Position numbers and translations under genes: made by a program. Shown here piece by piece: positions 36,596 to 44,553 of a DNA stretch of 64,000 nucleotides. The DNA lies in contig CADAIJ010000004.1 in the NCBI GenBank assembly GCA_902787955.1, forward strand, positions 1-64,000, read 5' to 3'. The notes below the pieces were generated by a model. That model made no database searches. It saw only the letters and a program-made list of their open reading frames with translations, and was not told the DNA's origin. This DNA comes from an uncultured Erysipelotrichaceae bacterium (GTDB lineage: Bacteria > Bacillota_I > Bacilli_A > RFN20 > CAG-826). The first letter of the stretch is position 1; each line of letters begins with the position of its first letter.

Positions 36596-36630
36596 TATAG
36601 GAACTCGGCTCTTTGAGACAAATTGTCCCA
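36596..36630 (+). repeat. copy 1 of a 35-bp dispersed repeat
   Basis: It begins TATAGGAACTCGG and ends TTTGAGACAAATTGTCCCA. It matches 62198-62232 at 32 of 35 positions, including an identical 23-mer at 36608-36630. Its 3' half is one arm-pair of a near-perfect palindrome. It lies directly after the tRNA-Arg terminator. Confidence 0.75.
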
Positions 36631-36677
36631 AACTTTTTCACTTTGCCATATTTTTACCCCCATTAATAGTAGGAGGT
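36627..36677 (+). promoter_or_regulatory. leader pattern of the 36685 gene shared with dprA
   Basis: CCCAAA at 36627-36632, 23 bp, ACCCCC at 36656-36661, then TAGGAGGT at 36670-36677. The two hexamers and the exact 23-bp spacing recur before dprA (18661-18713). Confidence 0.4.
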
Positions 36678-36684
36678 ATTTTTT

Positions 36685-37413
36685 ATGGAATTATCAAATT
36701 ATTACAATCAAAAGAAAGTGAAATCACTCGGTTTTTCTGATCGTCTAATCAAAGAATTACTACCTGAACCCGTTTTAGAAAAGAACCCACATCACGAGGA
36801 TGGCCACATGATGAAACTTTGGCCTAAATCAATTGTCAAAGCTGCAATGAAGGACAATAGGTTTTTAAATTATCAAAGAGAAAGACAACATCGCTCTATC
36901 TCAATGAAAAATGCTGCGGGATTAAAAAAGTTTGAAACACTTAAACAAGTGAATGAAGCATTAAAAGATTTAGTCGTACAGGTTTATCCTTATGAAACAT
37001 TATTAGCAAATACTAAGAAGTTTTATGTTAGAAATGAAAAAGAAAGTATTAGGTTTGCTAATTTATCACCTAAGAAGCTTAATAAGTTCCTTCTTAATTA
37101 TGTAAGGCATAAGTGCACTAACTATGAAAAGATTTACCTTAACTTATATGGAAAATATGGTTGTATCGATGCTTATATTCATTTGAGAGAAGAAGCAATG
37201 AAAGCTATTGCGAGATTTTATCCATTTCTAGAAGAGGCAGTCTGTGAAGATATTTTAAAGATGCGTAGTAAAAACCATGAATCTATGGAGATTGCCCATA
37301 AGAAATATTTAGAAAAAAGAATGAAAAGAATACACCTTAGAGAGCAATTTAAAGCTAGAAAGAAAAAACGTCTTGAAGAAAGTGCTTGCTTAGAAGCTAA
37401 AAATATTAAATAA
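36685..37413 (+). CDS. conserved protein of unknown function
   Basis: I do not recognise a named family for this 242-residue basic soluble protein. Two stretches look like conserved motifs I associate with uncharacterised bacterial proteins: an N-terminal LGFSDRLIKELLPEP followed by NPHH and MKLWP (residues about 14-47), and a central LLNYVRHKCTNYE (about 136-148) followed by DAYIHLREEAMKAIARFYPFL. The last 40 residues are Lys/Arg-rich, which would suit nucleic acid binding. TAGGAGG gives a clear start. The gene sits alone between tRNA-Arg and tRNA-Ala, and its leader resembles that of dprA. Confidence 0.8.
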   Translation: MELSNYYNQKKVKSLGFSDRLIKELLPEPVLEKNPHHEDGHMMKLWPKSIVKAAMKDNRFLNYQRERQHRSISMKNAAGLKKFETLKQVNEALKDLVVQVYPYETLLANTKKFYVRNEKESIRFANLSPKKLNKFLLNYVRHKCTNYEKIYLNLYGKYGCIDAYIHLREEAMKAIARFYPFLEEAVCEDILKMRSKNHESMEIAHKKYLEKRMKRIHLREQFKARKKKRLEESACLEAKNIK

Positions 37414-37439
37414 TATTAAGGCATTCAAGCGAGTGCAAT

Positions 37440-37515
37440 GGGTCTGTAGCTCATCTGGGAGAGCGCCTCCATGGCATGGAGGAGGTGGCCGGTTCGAGCC
37501 CGGTCAGATCCACCA
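37440..37515 (+). tRNA. tRNA-Ala(GGC)
   Basis: Acceptor GGGTCTG pairs with CAGATCC (one G-U), and anticodon stem CCTCC/GGAGG encloses loop ATGGCAT, so the anticodon is GGC. The T loop GGTTCGAGCCC and encoded CCA are present. It starts 27 bp after the unknown gene and is followed by a terminator. Confidence 0.95.
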
Positions 37516-37527
37516 GATTGATAAAAT

Positions 37528-37553
37528 ATCCTGAGTTAGTTCAGGATTTTTTT
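37528..37553 (+). terminator. intrinsic terminator after tRNA-Ala
   Basis: ATCCTGA-GTTAGT-TCAGGAT, a perfect 7-bp stem followed by TTTTTT. Confidence 0.9.
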
Positions 37554-37570
37554 GTTCTTAAATGTCAAAT

Positions 37571-38656
37571 TTACCAATTATACACATTTAAATCATCACT
37601 AATGTGATAGTCATTTGAACCAACAAAATAGTTCTTAATACTTACTTCATTACCTTTTAAAACAAAAGTGGAAGCGCCATTAAGATTTATAATCCCATCA
37701 TCATAATAAGACATTGTTTCACTAGTTTTAACCGCGTTAGTTAGCCTTACTCCTTCGTGAAGTAAAGTAAAACTATTGCCATGTTGATGCCCACATATTA
37801 CATCTTTCATTCCTTTATCTTTCATTCTAGTAAAGAAACCGTTTTGAATTGATCCACTTAATGAGAAATGCACATGGACATCGCCAATCGCATTATCTTT
37901 ATATTCTCTATAGTGGTGATACGCTAAAGAATATTCTGGAAGAGGTTTATGAAGGAAGACCATTGAGTCAACATAATTATCGTTATTTTTCTTCTTTAAC
38001 CCCTCAGAAATCCACTCAAAATAGGAAATTTGGTCATCGTTAATTTTGTCTAAATAGCCAGAATCAACCATATAAAGAGCTTTTAAAATCTTATTATTTT
38101 CTTTAATAACAATTGCGTAATTTCCCAGCGTTTCAAAGTTGGTTGGGCCTCTTTTATATAAGGAATATTTTCCAGCTTCATATAAGTCTGAACAATATTC
38201 CATACTTGCTACGGCAGAATTAAAATCATTTCCATAATCATGGTTTCCAAATACAGGTGCCCATGGGATTTTATATTCATCTAGCCATTTAATTATTCTT
38301 TTTAAAGAAACTAAATTCTCGTTACTCCAAGTTTGGTCTCCTGATAGAGTAATAAGATCTGGCTTTGTTAACTTAACTAAATAATTCATTTCATTATGAA
38401 CAATTGAGGCATTAAAGTAGTTTTCTGTGTCACATAATTGAACATCAGCAAGGTTAAGAATTACAAAGTCTTTATTAGGATCTTTATTAATATAAGTCAC
38501 ATCATTATCGTTAAATTCTTCTGACTCATTCCATTCATCAATTACTACTTTTCCTTTATAACGATGAAAGAAGGTAAAGTAGACATTTAAAACAATCGCA
38601 CTTACCGCGGTTAATGAGATTAATGACGTTAGAATATACTTATCACGTTTATTCAT
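37571..38656 (-). CDS. membrane-anchored calcineurin-like metallophosphoesterase
   Basis: The 361-residue protein starts with MNKRDKYILTSLISLTAV, a positive stretch and one hydrophobic segment, so the domain should face outside. The phosphoesterase metal-site motifs are all present: LADVQLCD, LSGDQTWS, VFGNHDYG, FLHKPLPEY and CGHQHGN. The substrate is unknown; similar proteins act on phosphomonoesters, nucleotides or lipids. I prefer the ATG at 38656 to a GTG at 38674, because the charged residues then begin the signal anchor. No Shine-Dalgarno sequence is clear. It converges on tRNA-Ala and diverges from rnfC. Confidence 0.85.
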   Translation of the reverse strand: MNKRDKYILTSLISLTAVSAIVLNVYFTFFHRYKGKVVIDEWNESEEFNDNDVTYINKDPNKDFVILNLADVQLCDTENYFNASIVHNEMNYLVKLTKPDLITLSGDQTWSNENLVSLKRIIKWLDEYKIPWAPVFGNHDYGNDFNSAVASMEYCSDLYEAGKYSLYKRGPTNFETLGNYAIVIKENNKILKALYMVDSGYLDKINDDQISYFEWISEGLKKKNNDNYVDSMVFLHKPLPEYSLAYHHYREYKDNAIGDVHVHFSLSGSIQNGFFTRMKDKGMKDVICGHQHGNSFTLLHEGVRLTNAVKTSETMSYYDDGIINLNGASTFVLKGNEVSIKNYFVGSNDYHISDDLNVYNW

Positions 38657-38781
38657 TATTAAAAAGATTAGCACCCAAAATAGAAAATAAAAACCAAGAT
38701 ATTTATCGATAATTTACCTAAATTTTATATATAGATTTCTATTTTCCGGTTTTTCTTATATATAAATAAGAACGATTGAGT

Positions 38782-38787
38782 TACAAT
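38782..38787 (+). promoter_or_regulatory. candidate -10 box of the rnf operon
   Basis: TACAAT lies 8 nt before the rnfC ATG, the same short geometry as other lead genes here. The -35 region is weak, and an AAAGAG stretch before ATG could alternatively be a poor Shine-Dalgarno sequence. Confidence 0.4.
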
Positions 38788-38795
38788 TAAAGAGT

Positions 38796-40097
38796 ATGAT
38801 TGCTAAGACTACGCATATTAAAGATACGAAAAATTTAGTTGGTTCATTACCTGCTATTCGTTATATGAAGCCAAAATATCTTTATATTGCGATGGCTAAT
38901 GCTCGTTGTCCAAAAGCAGATTTATACATAAAAGAAGGAGATCATGTTAATTCTTTCCAAGTTATTGGGATGAGACATGGTCCATTTTTCGAACAACCAA
39001 TCCACGCAACATGTTCTGGTACATATGTTGGCTTAGAAAAGCATTATCACCGTAATGGAAAACTAACCGATTTTATTAAAATTAAAAACGACTTTAAAGA
39101 AACCTTTGATCATTCTGTAAAAGAAAGATCTGATGAAGAAATTAAAGCTTTAACTAAAGAAGAAATGACTGAAATCATTAAAGACTGCGCTAATGTCGGT
39201 CTTGGTGGTTCTTCTTTCCCAACCTTTGTTAAATTCCAAACTGATAAACCAATTAAGATGATTCTTGTTAATGGTATTGAATGCGAACCATACATTACCG
39301 CTGACCATCGTTTAATGCTTGAATTCCCATATCGAGTTATGGAAGCAATTAAATACACGATGCAAGCTTTTAACTGTAAGCAAGCTAAGATTTGTATTAA
39401 ATCAAAATACACTGATATCAAACGTGTCTATGAACAAGTTCTCAAAGAATACGTTGGTTCTGGTATCGAACTTTGCTGTGTTGGAAATTATTACCCACAA
39501 GGCTGGGAAGTAGAAATGATTCGTAACGCAACTGGTATTCAACTTAAACCGGGTGAACTTCCATCTAGCCAAGGAATTATTGATTTTAATGTCTCCACGA
39601 TGGTGGGTATTTATAAAGCAATTAAATATAACATGCCAGTCATTAAAAGATTTATTACAGTTACAGGTGATGGCATCAACTATCCAAAGAACTTTAGAGT
39701 TAAAGTTGGAACATCAATTAAAGAACTTATTCCTCTTTGTGGAGGATATAAACATCCTGATAAAGAAAAAGTCTTCATTTTAGGTGGACCTATGATGGGT
39801 GCATCCGTTCCAAGTGATGACTGCATTATTACTAAAACTGTTACTTCTATTATTATTTTAGATAAAGTCAACTATGTTGAAGAACCATGCGTTAGATGTG
39901 GTTCCTGTGTTTTATCTTGTCCAGTTCATCTTGAACCGGTGCAAATTATGAACGCAGTTAAAGCTAACGATAAAGAAAGAATTAAAAAACTCAATCCTCT
40001 TAAATGTGTTGAATGTGGTTTATGCGCTTATTCTTGCACATCTAAGATTAATGTTACGGATTATGTGAAGAGGGCAAAGATTTTTGCGAAATTATGA
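38796..40097 (+). CDS. rnfC: Rnf electron transport complex subunit RnfC
   Basis: RnfC is the peripheral NADH-side subunit of the Rnf complex, which couples ferredoxin:NAD oxidoreduction to ion transport. The 433-residue protein shows the glycine-rich nucleotide/FMN region GLGGSSFPTFVKF and an IECEPYITADHRLM segment, plus two [4Fe-4S] motifs, CVRCGSCVLSCPVHLEP near residue 365 and CVECGLCAYSCTSKI near 405. It leads the operon rnfC-D-G-E-A-(64 aa)-B-apbE-NusG_II-Gx, the clostridial order, and overlaps rnfD by 4 nt. Confidence 0.95.
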   Translation: MIAKTTHIKDTKNLVGSLPAIRYMKPKYLYIAMANARCPKADLYIKEGDHVNSFQVIGMRHGPFFEQPIHATCSGTYVGLEKHYHRNGKLTDFIKIKNDFKETFDHSVKERSDEEIKALTKEEMTEIIKDCANVGLGGSSFPTFVKFQTDKPIKMILVNGIECEPYITADHRLMLEFPYRVMEAIKYTMQAFNCKQAKICIKSKYTDIKRVYEQVLKEYVGSGIELCCVGNYYPQGWEVEMIRNATGIQLKPGELPSSQGIIDFNVSTMVGIYKAIKYNMPVIKRFITVTGDGINYPKNFRVKVGTSIKELIPLCGGYKHPDKEKVFILGGPMMGASVPSDDCIITKTVTSIIILDKVNYVEEPCVRCGSCVLSCPVHLEPVQIMNAVKANDKERIKKLNPLKCVECGLCAYSCTSKINVTDYVKRAKIFAKL

Positions 40098-41242
40098 TTA
40101 TCACTAAGGAAAACGCGCCACACTTAAGAAGAAAAGCAACCGTTACAAGAATGATGGTTGATGTTTTAATCGCGCTTGCCCCAACCTTAATCTTCTCTCT
40201 TATTGTTTATCCAATTAATACTTTGGTTACCTACACTATTTCTGTCTTTATTATGTTAAGTGCAGAATTTGTCTTTATCGGATTAACCCATATGTTCCCT
40301 AAAGATGGAGTTAAACGAACATTTAAAGAGAAATTCATCCATTCTTATAAAGGAACATTCACTCAAAATAATTTCTTAAGTGCCGCTATATCTGCTGTCA
40401 TCTTTACTTTAATTATGCCAGTAGCGATGAAACTTCCAGATGGCTCAATTATTCCACCTATTTATCCTGCTATTGTTGGCTCATTGGTGGGAATTGTGCT
40501 AGGAAAATTAGTCTTTGGCGGCCTTGGACAAAATATCTTTAACCCAGCAGTTGTTGGTATGCTATTTGCTAAACTTTGCTTTGGTTCCACCTATGTTTAT
40601 TATGCTGATACATGGTTCTTTAAGATGCCAGATGCAGTAAGCGGTGCTACTCCTTTAGGTTTAATTAACGATGGGGCTCTTTCTAATATTACAGAGTATC
40701 AAACATTTGATTTATTCTTTGGTAGAATCCCAGGAACACTAGGCGAAGTTTATAAGATTACAATTTTAATTGGTTTAGTCTATCTTCTTGTTAGAAGAAG
40801 TGCTGATTTCCGTATCGTTGTTTCTTATTTAGGCACATTTACTGTTTTAACCTTAGTTGCAGGGTTAGCGCTTCTAGGCTTAGGAACTGGTATTAATCCA
40901 TTCTCCTTCACTTTATATAGCTTATTAAGTGGTGGTGTTTTATTTGGGGCGACATTTATGTTAACTGATCCAGTAACTAGTCCAATTAATCCTCCATCTA
41001 GAGTGATTTATGGTATGGTTGCTGCTCTTATCACTGTCTTTATTCGTTTATTTGCCGCTTTACCAGAAGGTGTTGGTTTCTCCATTCTTCTTTCTAATAT
41101 GATTGCAGTTGTATTAGATCACTACGAATGGTCTAACCCACGCTTTAACTGGAAGAACATTTTAGCGATGTCTTTAATCGTTATAGTTGGAGCTTTGATT
41201 ACTTTCCTAGCGCTTATGTATGGAGGTGTCTATCATGGATAA
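40094..41242 (+). CDS. rnfD: Rnf complex membrane subunit RnfD, flavinylated
   Basis: RnfD is a multi-helix membrane subunit carrying a covalent FMN. The 382 residues hold about nine to ten hydrophobic helices. The flavinylation motif AVSGATPLG is present, with the predicted FMN-bearing Thr at residue 176. FGGLGQNIFNPAVVG and MLTDPVTSPINPPSR are family hallmarks. The ApbE encoded in the same operon should attach the flavin. It overlaps rnfC by 4 nt and rnfG by 8 nt. Confidence 0.95.
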   Translation: MIITKENAPHLRRKATVTRMMVDVLIALAPTLIFSLIVYPINTLVTYTISVFIMLSAEFVFIGLTHMFPKDGVKRTFKEKFIHSYKGTFTQNNFLSAAISAVIFTLIMPVAMKLPDGSIIPPIYPAIVGSLVGIVLGKLVFGGLGQNIFNPAVVGMLFAKLCFGSTYVYYADTWFFKMPDAVSGATPLGLINDGALSNITEYQTFDLFFGRIPGTLGEVYKITILIGLVYLLVRRSADFRIVVSYLGTFTVLTLVAGLALLGLGTGINPFSFTLYSLLSGGVLFGATFMLTDPVTSPINPPSRVIYGMVAALITVFIRLFAALPEGVGFSILLSNMIAVVLDHYEWSNPRFNWKNILAMSLIVIVGALITFLALMYGGVYHG

Positions 41243-41777
41243 AAAACACTATATCCTCACCTCTTTAACTTTAGGCCTTATTGGTGCAGCTAGTGCTTTA
41301 CTTGTTGGAGGCGCTAATCTTTTAACTAATGAACGAATTAAAGAAAACGAAGTTAAAAAGATAAATGATGGTATCGCTATAATCTTTGGCAAAGAAAGTA
41401 AGGTAGAAAAAACCGAGTCTAAAGAAGACGCTAAATTGTCTAAAGAATATAAATACACTAATACAATTTATACTGTAGTTAAAAATGGTGGAGAATCATA
41501 TTCAGGTTATGCGATTAGAACCTTAGGAAGCAATATGTATGGAAAGATATCTTTAATTATTGGTTATGAAGAATCTTCTAAAGCTTTCCTTGGTTTAACA
41601 ATTGTAACTAATGAACAAACATATGCTTCTACTTTAGTAGAAAATTATATTAATCCACTTAATAACGATGAAATTGATGTTGAAGATGTTAAGTGTGGTG
41701 CAACTTATGGCGCTAAACTAGTCCGCGATATGGTTTTAGAAGCTAAAGAAGTTGCCTTAGAACTTTGGGGTAAATAA
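41235..41777 (+). CDS. rnfG: Rnf complex subunit RnfG, FMN-binding
   Basis: RnfG has one N-terminal membrane helix (about residues 8-30) and an extracytosolic FMN-binding domain. The attachment motif is DVKCGATYGAKLV with acceptor Thr157. The residue before GAT is Cys, whereas SGAT is usual. The ATG at 41235 has GGAGGTG in front; an ATG at 41220 lies farther inside rnfD. The 180-residue length is compact. The Cys change does not remove the Thr, so flavinylation should still be possible. Confidence 0.93.
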   Translation: MDKKHYILTSLTLGLIGAASALLVGGANLLTNERIKENEVKKINDGIAIIFGKESKVEKTESKEDAKLSKEYKYTNTIYTVVKNGGESYSGYAIRTLGSNMYGKISLIIGYEESSKAFLGLTIVTNEQTYASTLVENYINPLNNDEIDVEDVKCGATYGAKLVRDMVLEAKEVALELWGK

Positions 41778-41779
41778 AT

Positions 41780-42493
41780 ATGGCAGAAGAAAAGATGACC
41801 ACTAAGAAGAATTTCCTCAAAGGTATTATCGAGGAAAACCCATTACTTGTTTCAATTCTTGGAACATGTCCAGCTTTAGCAACCACTAAAACAATTGAAG
41901 CAGCAATCGGGATGGGTTTACTTTTTACCATTGTTTTAATTTGTTCTAGTGTTCTAGTTTCTTTATTACGCAAATTAATCAGTGAAGAGATTAGAACACC
42001 AGCTTATATCCTAATTATTGCGACATTTGTCACAATCGTTAAGATGCTAACAAATGCCTTTATTCCAGATTTATATTCAACCTTAGGAGTCTTTATTTCC
42101 TTAATCGTTGTTAACTGTATCGTTTTAGGAAGAGCAGAAGCATATGCTTCTAAACATGGAGTATTTGATTCCTTAATTGATGCCTTAGGTATGGGATTAG
42201 GTTATACCTTAGCTATCGTTGGTATTGCTTTCTTTAGAGAACTCTTAGGTACAGGTGGTTTATCTATTGGTAAGATCTTCACCTTTATTCCAGAAGCTAA
42301 ATTACAAATTATTCCAAAAGGATATGAAATATCAGTATTCCAAAATCCAGCGGGAGCTTTCATTGTTTTCGCTATCATCTTAGCGGTTATTGCCTTTATT
42401 AAAAACCGTAAAGAGGAATATAAGAAAGCTCAAGATAAACTTAAAAAAGCTCAAGCTAAAGCCGCTTTAAGTAAGGAAGGAGAAGCTAAATAA
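41780..42493 (+). CDS. rnfE: Rnf complex membrane subunit RnfE
   Basis: RnfE pairs with RnfA in the membrane; together their cysteines hold a [2Fe-2S] cluster inside the bilayer. The 237-residue protein has six predicted helices. Both cluster-ligand regions are present: LGTCPALATTK near residue 32 and VVNCIVLGRAEAYASK near 113. The C-terminal tail, after KNRKEEYK, is an extra Lys/Ala-rich cytosolic stretch. It starts 2 bp after rnfG and overlaps rnfA by one base. Confidence 0.95.
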   Translation: MAEEKMTTKKNFLKGIIEENPLLVSILGTCPALATTKTIEAAIGMGLLFTIVLICSSVLVSLLRKLISEEIRTPAYILIIATFVTIVKMLTNAFIPDLYSTLGVFISLIVVNCIVLGRAEAYASKHGVFDSLIDALGMGLGYTLAIVGIAFFRELLGTGGLSIGKIFTFIPEAKLQIIPKGYEISVFQNPAGAFIVFAIILAVIAFIKNRKEEYKKAQDKLKKAQAKAALSKEGEAK

Positions 42494-43089
42494 TGTCTAC
42501 TTTTGTTGCCTTTATTTTGGCGATTGCCTCAAGTATGCTTATCGATAACGTTGTCTTATCGCGTTTTTATGGCATTTGTCCTTTCCTTGGAGTTTCTAAA
42601 AAAGTTAAATCTTCTTTAGGAATGGGCTTAGCGGTTGTCTTTGTTATTACAATTGCGACCTTAATTTGTTGGCCACTTTATCGTTTGCTCGAACTTGCTC
42701 ATATCGAGTTTATGGATACAGTTGCTTATATTCTTGTTATTGCTTCTTTAGTCCAATTGGTGGGACTCTTTATTAAGAAATTCTCTCCATCATTATATAA
42801 AAGCTTAGGTATTTATCTTCCACTTATCACCACAAACTGTGCGGTTTTAGGTGTTGTTCAATCTAATACTGATCAAGGTTTATCTTTCTTAAATTCTCTT
42901 GCAAACGGTTTAGGAACTTCAATTGGTTTCCTTCTTGTTATTGTTATCTTTAGTTGCATTAGAGTGAGACTTGAATCTGCTAATGTACCAAAAGCATTTA
43001 AGGGTTTACCAATTGCATTAATTATCGCTGCGATTATGGCAATTGCCTTTATGGGCTTACAAGGATTATTCACAGGTATTAAATTATGA
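42493..43089 (+). CDS. rnfA: Rnf complex membrane subunit RnfA
   Basis: RnfA is the partner of RnfE and very conserved. The 198 residues contain six hydrophobic helices with SSMLIDNVVLSRF and the cysteine sites YGICPFLGVSKKV near residue 29 and TTNCAVLGVVQ near 116, giving the other two ligands of the buried iron-sulfur cluster. It overlaps rnfE and, by 4 nt, the small cysteine-rich gene that follows. The length is typical. Confidence 0.96.
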   Translation: MSTFVAFILAIASSMLIDNVVLSRFYGICPFLGVSKKVKSSLGMGLAVVFVITIATLICWPLYRLLELAHIEFMDTVAYILVIASLVQLVGLFIKKFSPSLYKSLGIYLPLITTNCAVLGVVQSNTDQGLSFLNSLANGLGTSIGFLLVIVIFSCIRVRLESANVPKAFKGLPIALIIAAIMAIAFMGLQGLFTGIKL

Positions 43090-43280
43090 ACGAAAGCGGA
43101 TATCTTATTTTAGCTATATCGATTATCGTTGCATTAGCAATAATCTTTGTTGTCTCTTTTGTCTTCTATGTTAGAACTCCTGCCCCTAAGGGTTGTGAAA
43201 ACATTAAAATTAGTGAAGAAAATTGTTCTTCTTGTGATAAAAAAGAATGTCGATTCTATAAAGAAAAGGAGACTGAATAA
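43086..43280 (+). CDS. 64-residue cysteine-rich membrane protein in the rnf operon
   Basis: One N-terminal membrane helix (about residues 6-28) is followed by a short tail with five cysteines in [21 protein letters not shown]. It overlaps rnfA by 4 nt and rnfB by one base, so it is clearly translated as part of the operon. I do not recognise it as a known Rnf subunit. The layout, one helix plus a small Cys cluster, resembles NqrM, which helps insert iron into the homologous Nqr membrane subunits, and FeoB-associated Cys-rich proteins. A role in loading the RnfA/RnfE cluster, or as the split-off N-terminus of an Rnf component, is inference. Confidence 0.8.
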   Translation: MNESGYLILAISIIVALAIIFVVSFVFYVRTPAPKGCENIKISEENCSSCDKKECRFYKEKETE

Positions 43281-43597
43281 TGGAAATATTATACGCTGTA
43301 TTAATCTTATTAGGTCTCGGTCTTATTCTTGGACTTGGCTTAGCTATTGCCGCTAAAGTTTTATATGTTAAAGAAGATGAAAGAATCGATGAAGTTGCTA
43401 AAAAGCTTCCTAACTATAATTGTGGTAGCTGTGGTTATGCTGGCTGCCGTTCTTTAGCAGAGGCCATTATTAAAGGTGAAGAAGAAAACTTAAGAAAATG
43501 TAAACCAGGTAAAGAAGACTCTAACTTCAAACCTATTATTGAATATTTAGATCAACATCCAAATGAAGACGGAACTAAAGTCAAAGTCCATCTTTAA
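43280..43597 (+). CDS. rnfB: short RnfB subunit lacking ferredoxin domains
   Basis: RnfB normally takes electrons from soluble ferredoxin through an N-terminal helix, a CX2CX4C cluster domain and two or more ferredoxin-type [4Fe-4S] sites (about 260-330 residues). Here only 105 residues exist: the helix (about 4-28) and the first cluster, with Cys48, Cys51, Cys56 and Cys74 in [12 protein letters not shown] and LRKCKPG. The stop is followed 2 bp later by apbE, so there is no room for a lost C-terminus and no frameshift is seen. Naturally minimal RnfB is the simplest reading. Confidence 0.9.
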   Translation: MEILYAVLILLGLGLILGLGLAIAAKVLYVKEDERIDEVAKKLPNYNCGSCGYAGCRSLAEAIIKGEEENLRKCKPGKEDSNFKPIIEYLDQHPNEDGTKVKVHL

Positions 43598-43599
43598 TT

Positions 43600-44553
43600 A
43601 TGAAATTTAAACCATTAATTTATTTATCATTATTTCCTTTATTAACGTCATGCTCTAGTGGCGTTATTTTTGAAGATAAAGCATTTGCGTTTGATACGAT
43701 GATTGATATGAAACTTTATGAGGGTGAATCTTCTTCATTAAAAGAAATTAAAAACCTTGCAAATACATATTCAAAACTTACTGATAACTATTTAACGAGC
43801 GATGTTAATAATGTCTATACAATTAATAACACTAACGAAGATGTTTCAGTCGATTCAAATCTATATAAACTCCTTAAATTATCTTATGAATTAAAGGGTA
43901 AAGGACTTACTTATTTCAATCCTTTATGTGGTTCTTTAGCTAAGAAGTGGAAAGAGGCTTTAGATAAAAAAGAAGTGCTTTCTAGCGGGATAATTGAAGA
44001 AGAATTAGCTAAAATCAATAGTTCGTCTCTAACTTTTAAAGATAATAATATTGTTCAAAGAGTAGGGGACGCTGAGATTGATTTAGGCGCTATTGCAAAA
44101 GGCTATTATTTAGATAGTGTTAAAGAATATTTTGTATCAAAGAATTACACTAAATATTTAATAAACGCTGGAACATCAAGCATTCTTTTAGGCTCTAAAA
44201 ATACTGATGATGGTTTATTTAATATTGGGTTAAGTTATGTTAAAAATGGATATCTAAAACTTAAAAATTGCTTTGTTTCAACATCCTCAAATAAGAGTCA
44301 AGGAGTAATGATTGACGGCAAAATTTATTCTCATATTGTTAACCCTATTAATGGTAGTGCTCTTAATGAGAATGATGTAGCAATTGTTGTGTCTAATAAT
44401 GGAGCGTATGGAGATGCTATTTCAACTACGTTAACGATGTGTAATATTGAAGAAGTAAAAGAAATCGAATCTTTATTTGAAGTTAAAGCAATCATTATTA
44501 AAGGTTCAGATATTATTTATAAAAACCAAGAATTAGAGGTTTATTATCACTAA
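43600..44553 (+). CDS. apbE: FAD:protein FMN transferase ApbE, lipoprotein
   Basis: ApbE attaches FMN to Thr in S/T-GAT motifs outside the membrane. The 317-residue precursor has a lipoprotein signal with lipobox LTSC near residue 18. The catalytic core shows FAFDTMIDMKLYEG, the DLGAIAKGYYLDS motif for FAD binding, INAGTSS and HIVNPINGSALNE, and a late TTLTMCN. It follows rnfB by 2 bp, and its probable targets are RnfD Thr176 and RnfG Thr157 in the same operon. It overlaps the next gene by one base. Confidence 0.95.
   Translation: MKFKPLIYLSLFPLLTSCSSGVIFEDKAFAFDTMIDMKLYEGESSSLKEIKNLANTYSKLTDNYLTSDVNNVYTINNTNEDVSVDSNLYKLLKLSYELKGKGLTYFNPLCGSLAKKWKEALDKKEVLSSGIIEEELAKINSSSLTFKDNNIVQRVGDAEIDLGAIAKGYYLDSVKEYFVSKNYTKYLINAGTSSILLGSKNTDDGLFNIGLSYVKNGYLKLKNCFVSTSSNKSQGVMIDGKIYSHIVNPINGSALNENDVAIVVSNNGAYGDAISTTLTMCNIEEVKEIESLFEVKAIIIKGSDIIYKNQELEVYYH

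Noticed and set aside
43086-43597. Frameshift joining the 64-residue gene and rnfB into one normal RnfB
   Set aside because: Each has its own membrane helix at its start, the overlap is a clean stop-start, and no ferredoxin motif is found in any frame after rnfB before apbE.
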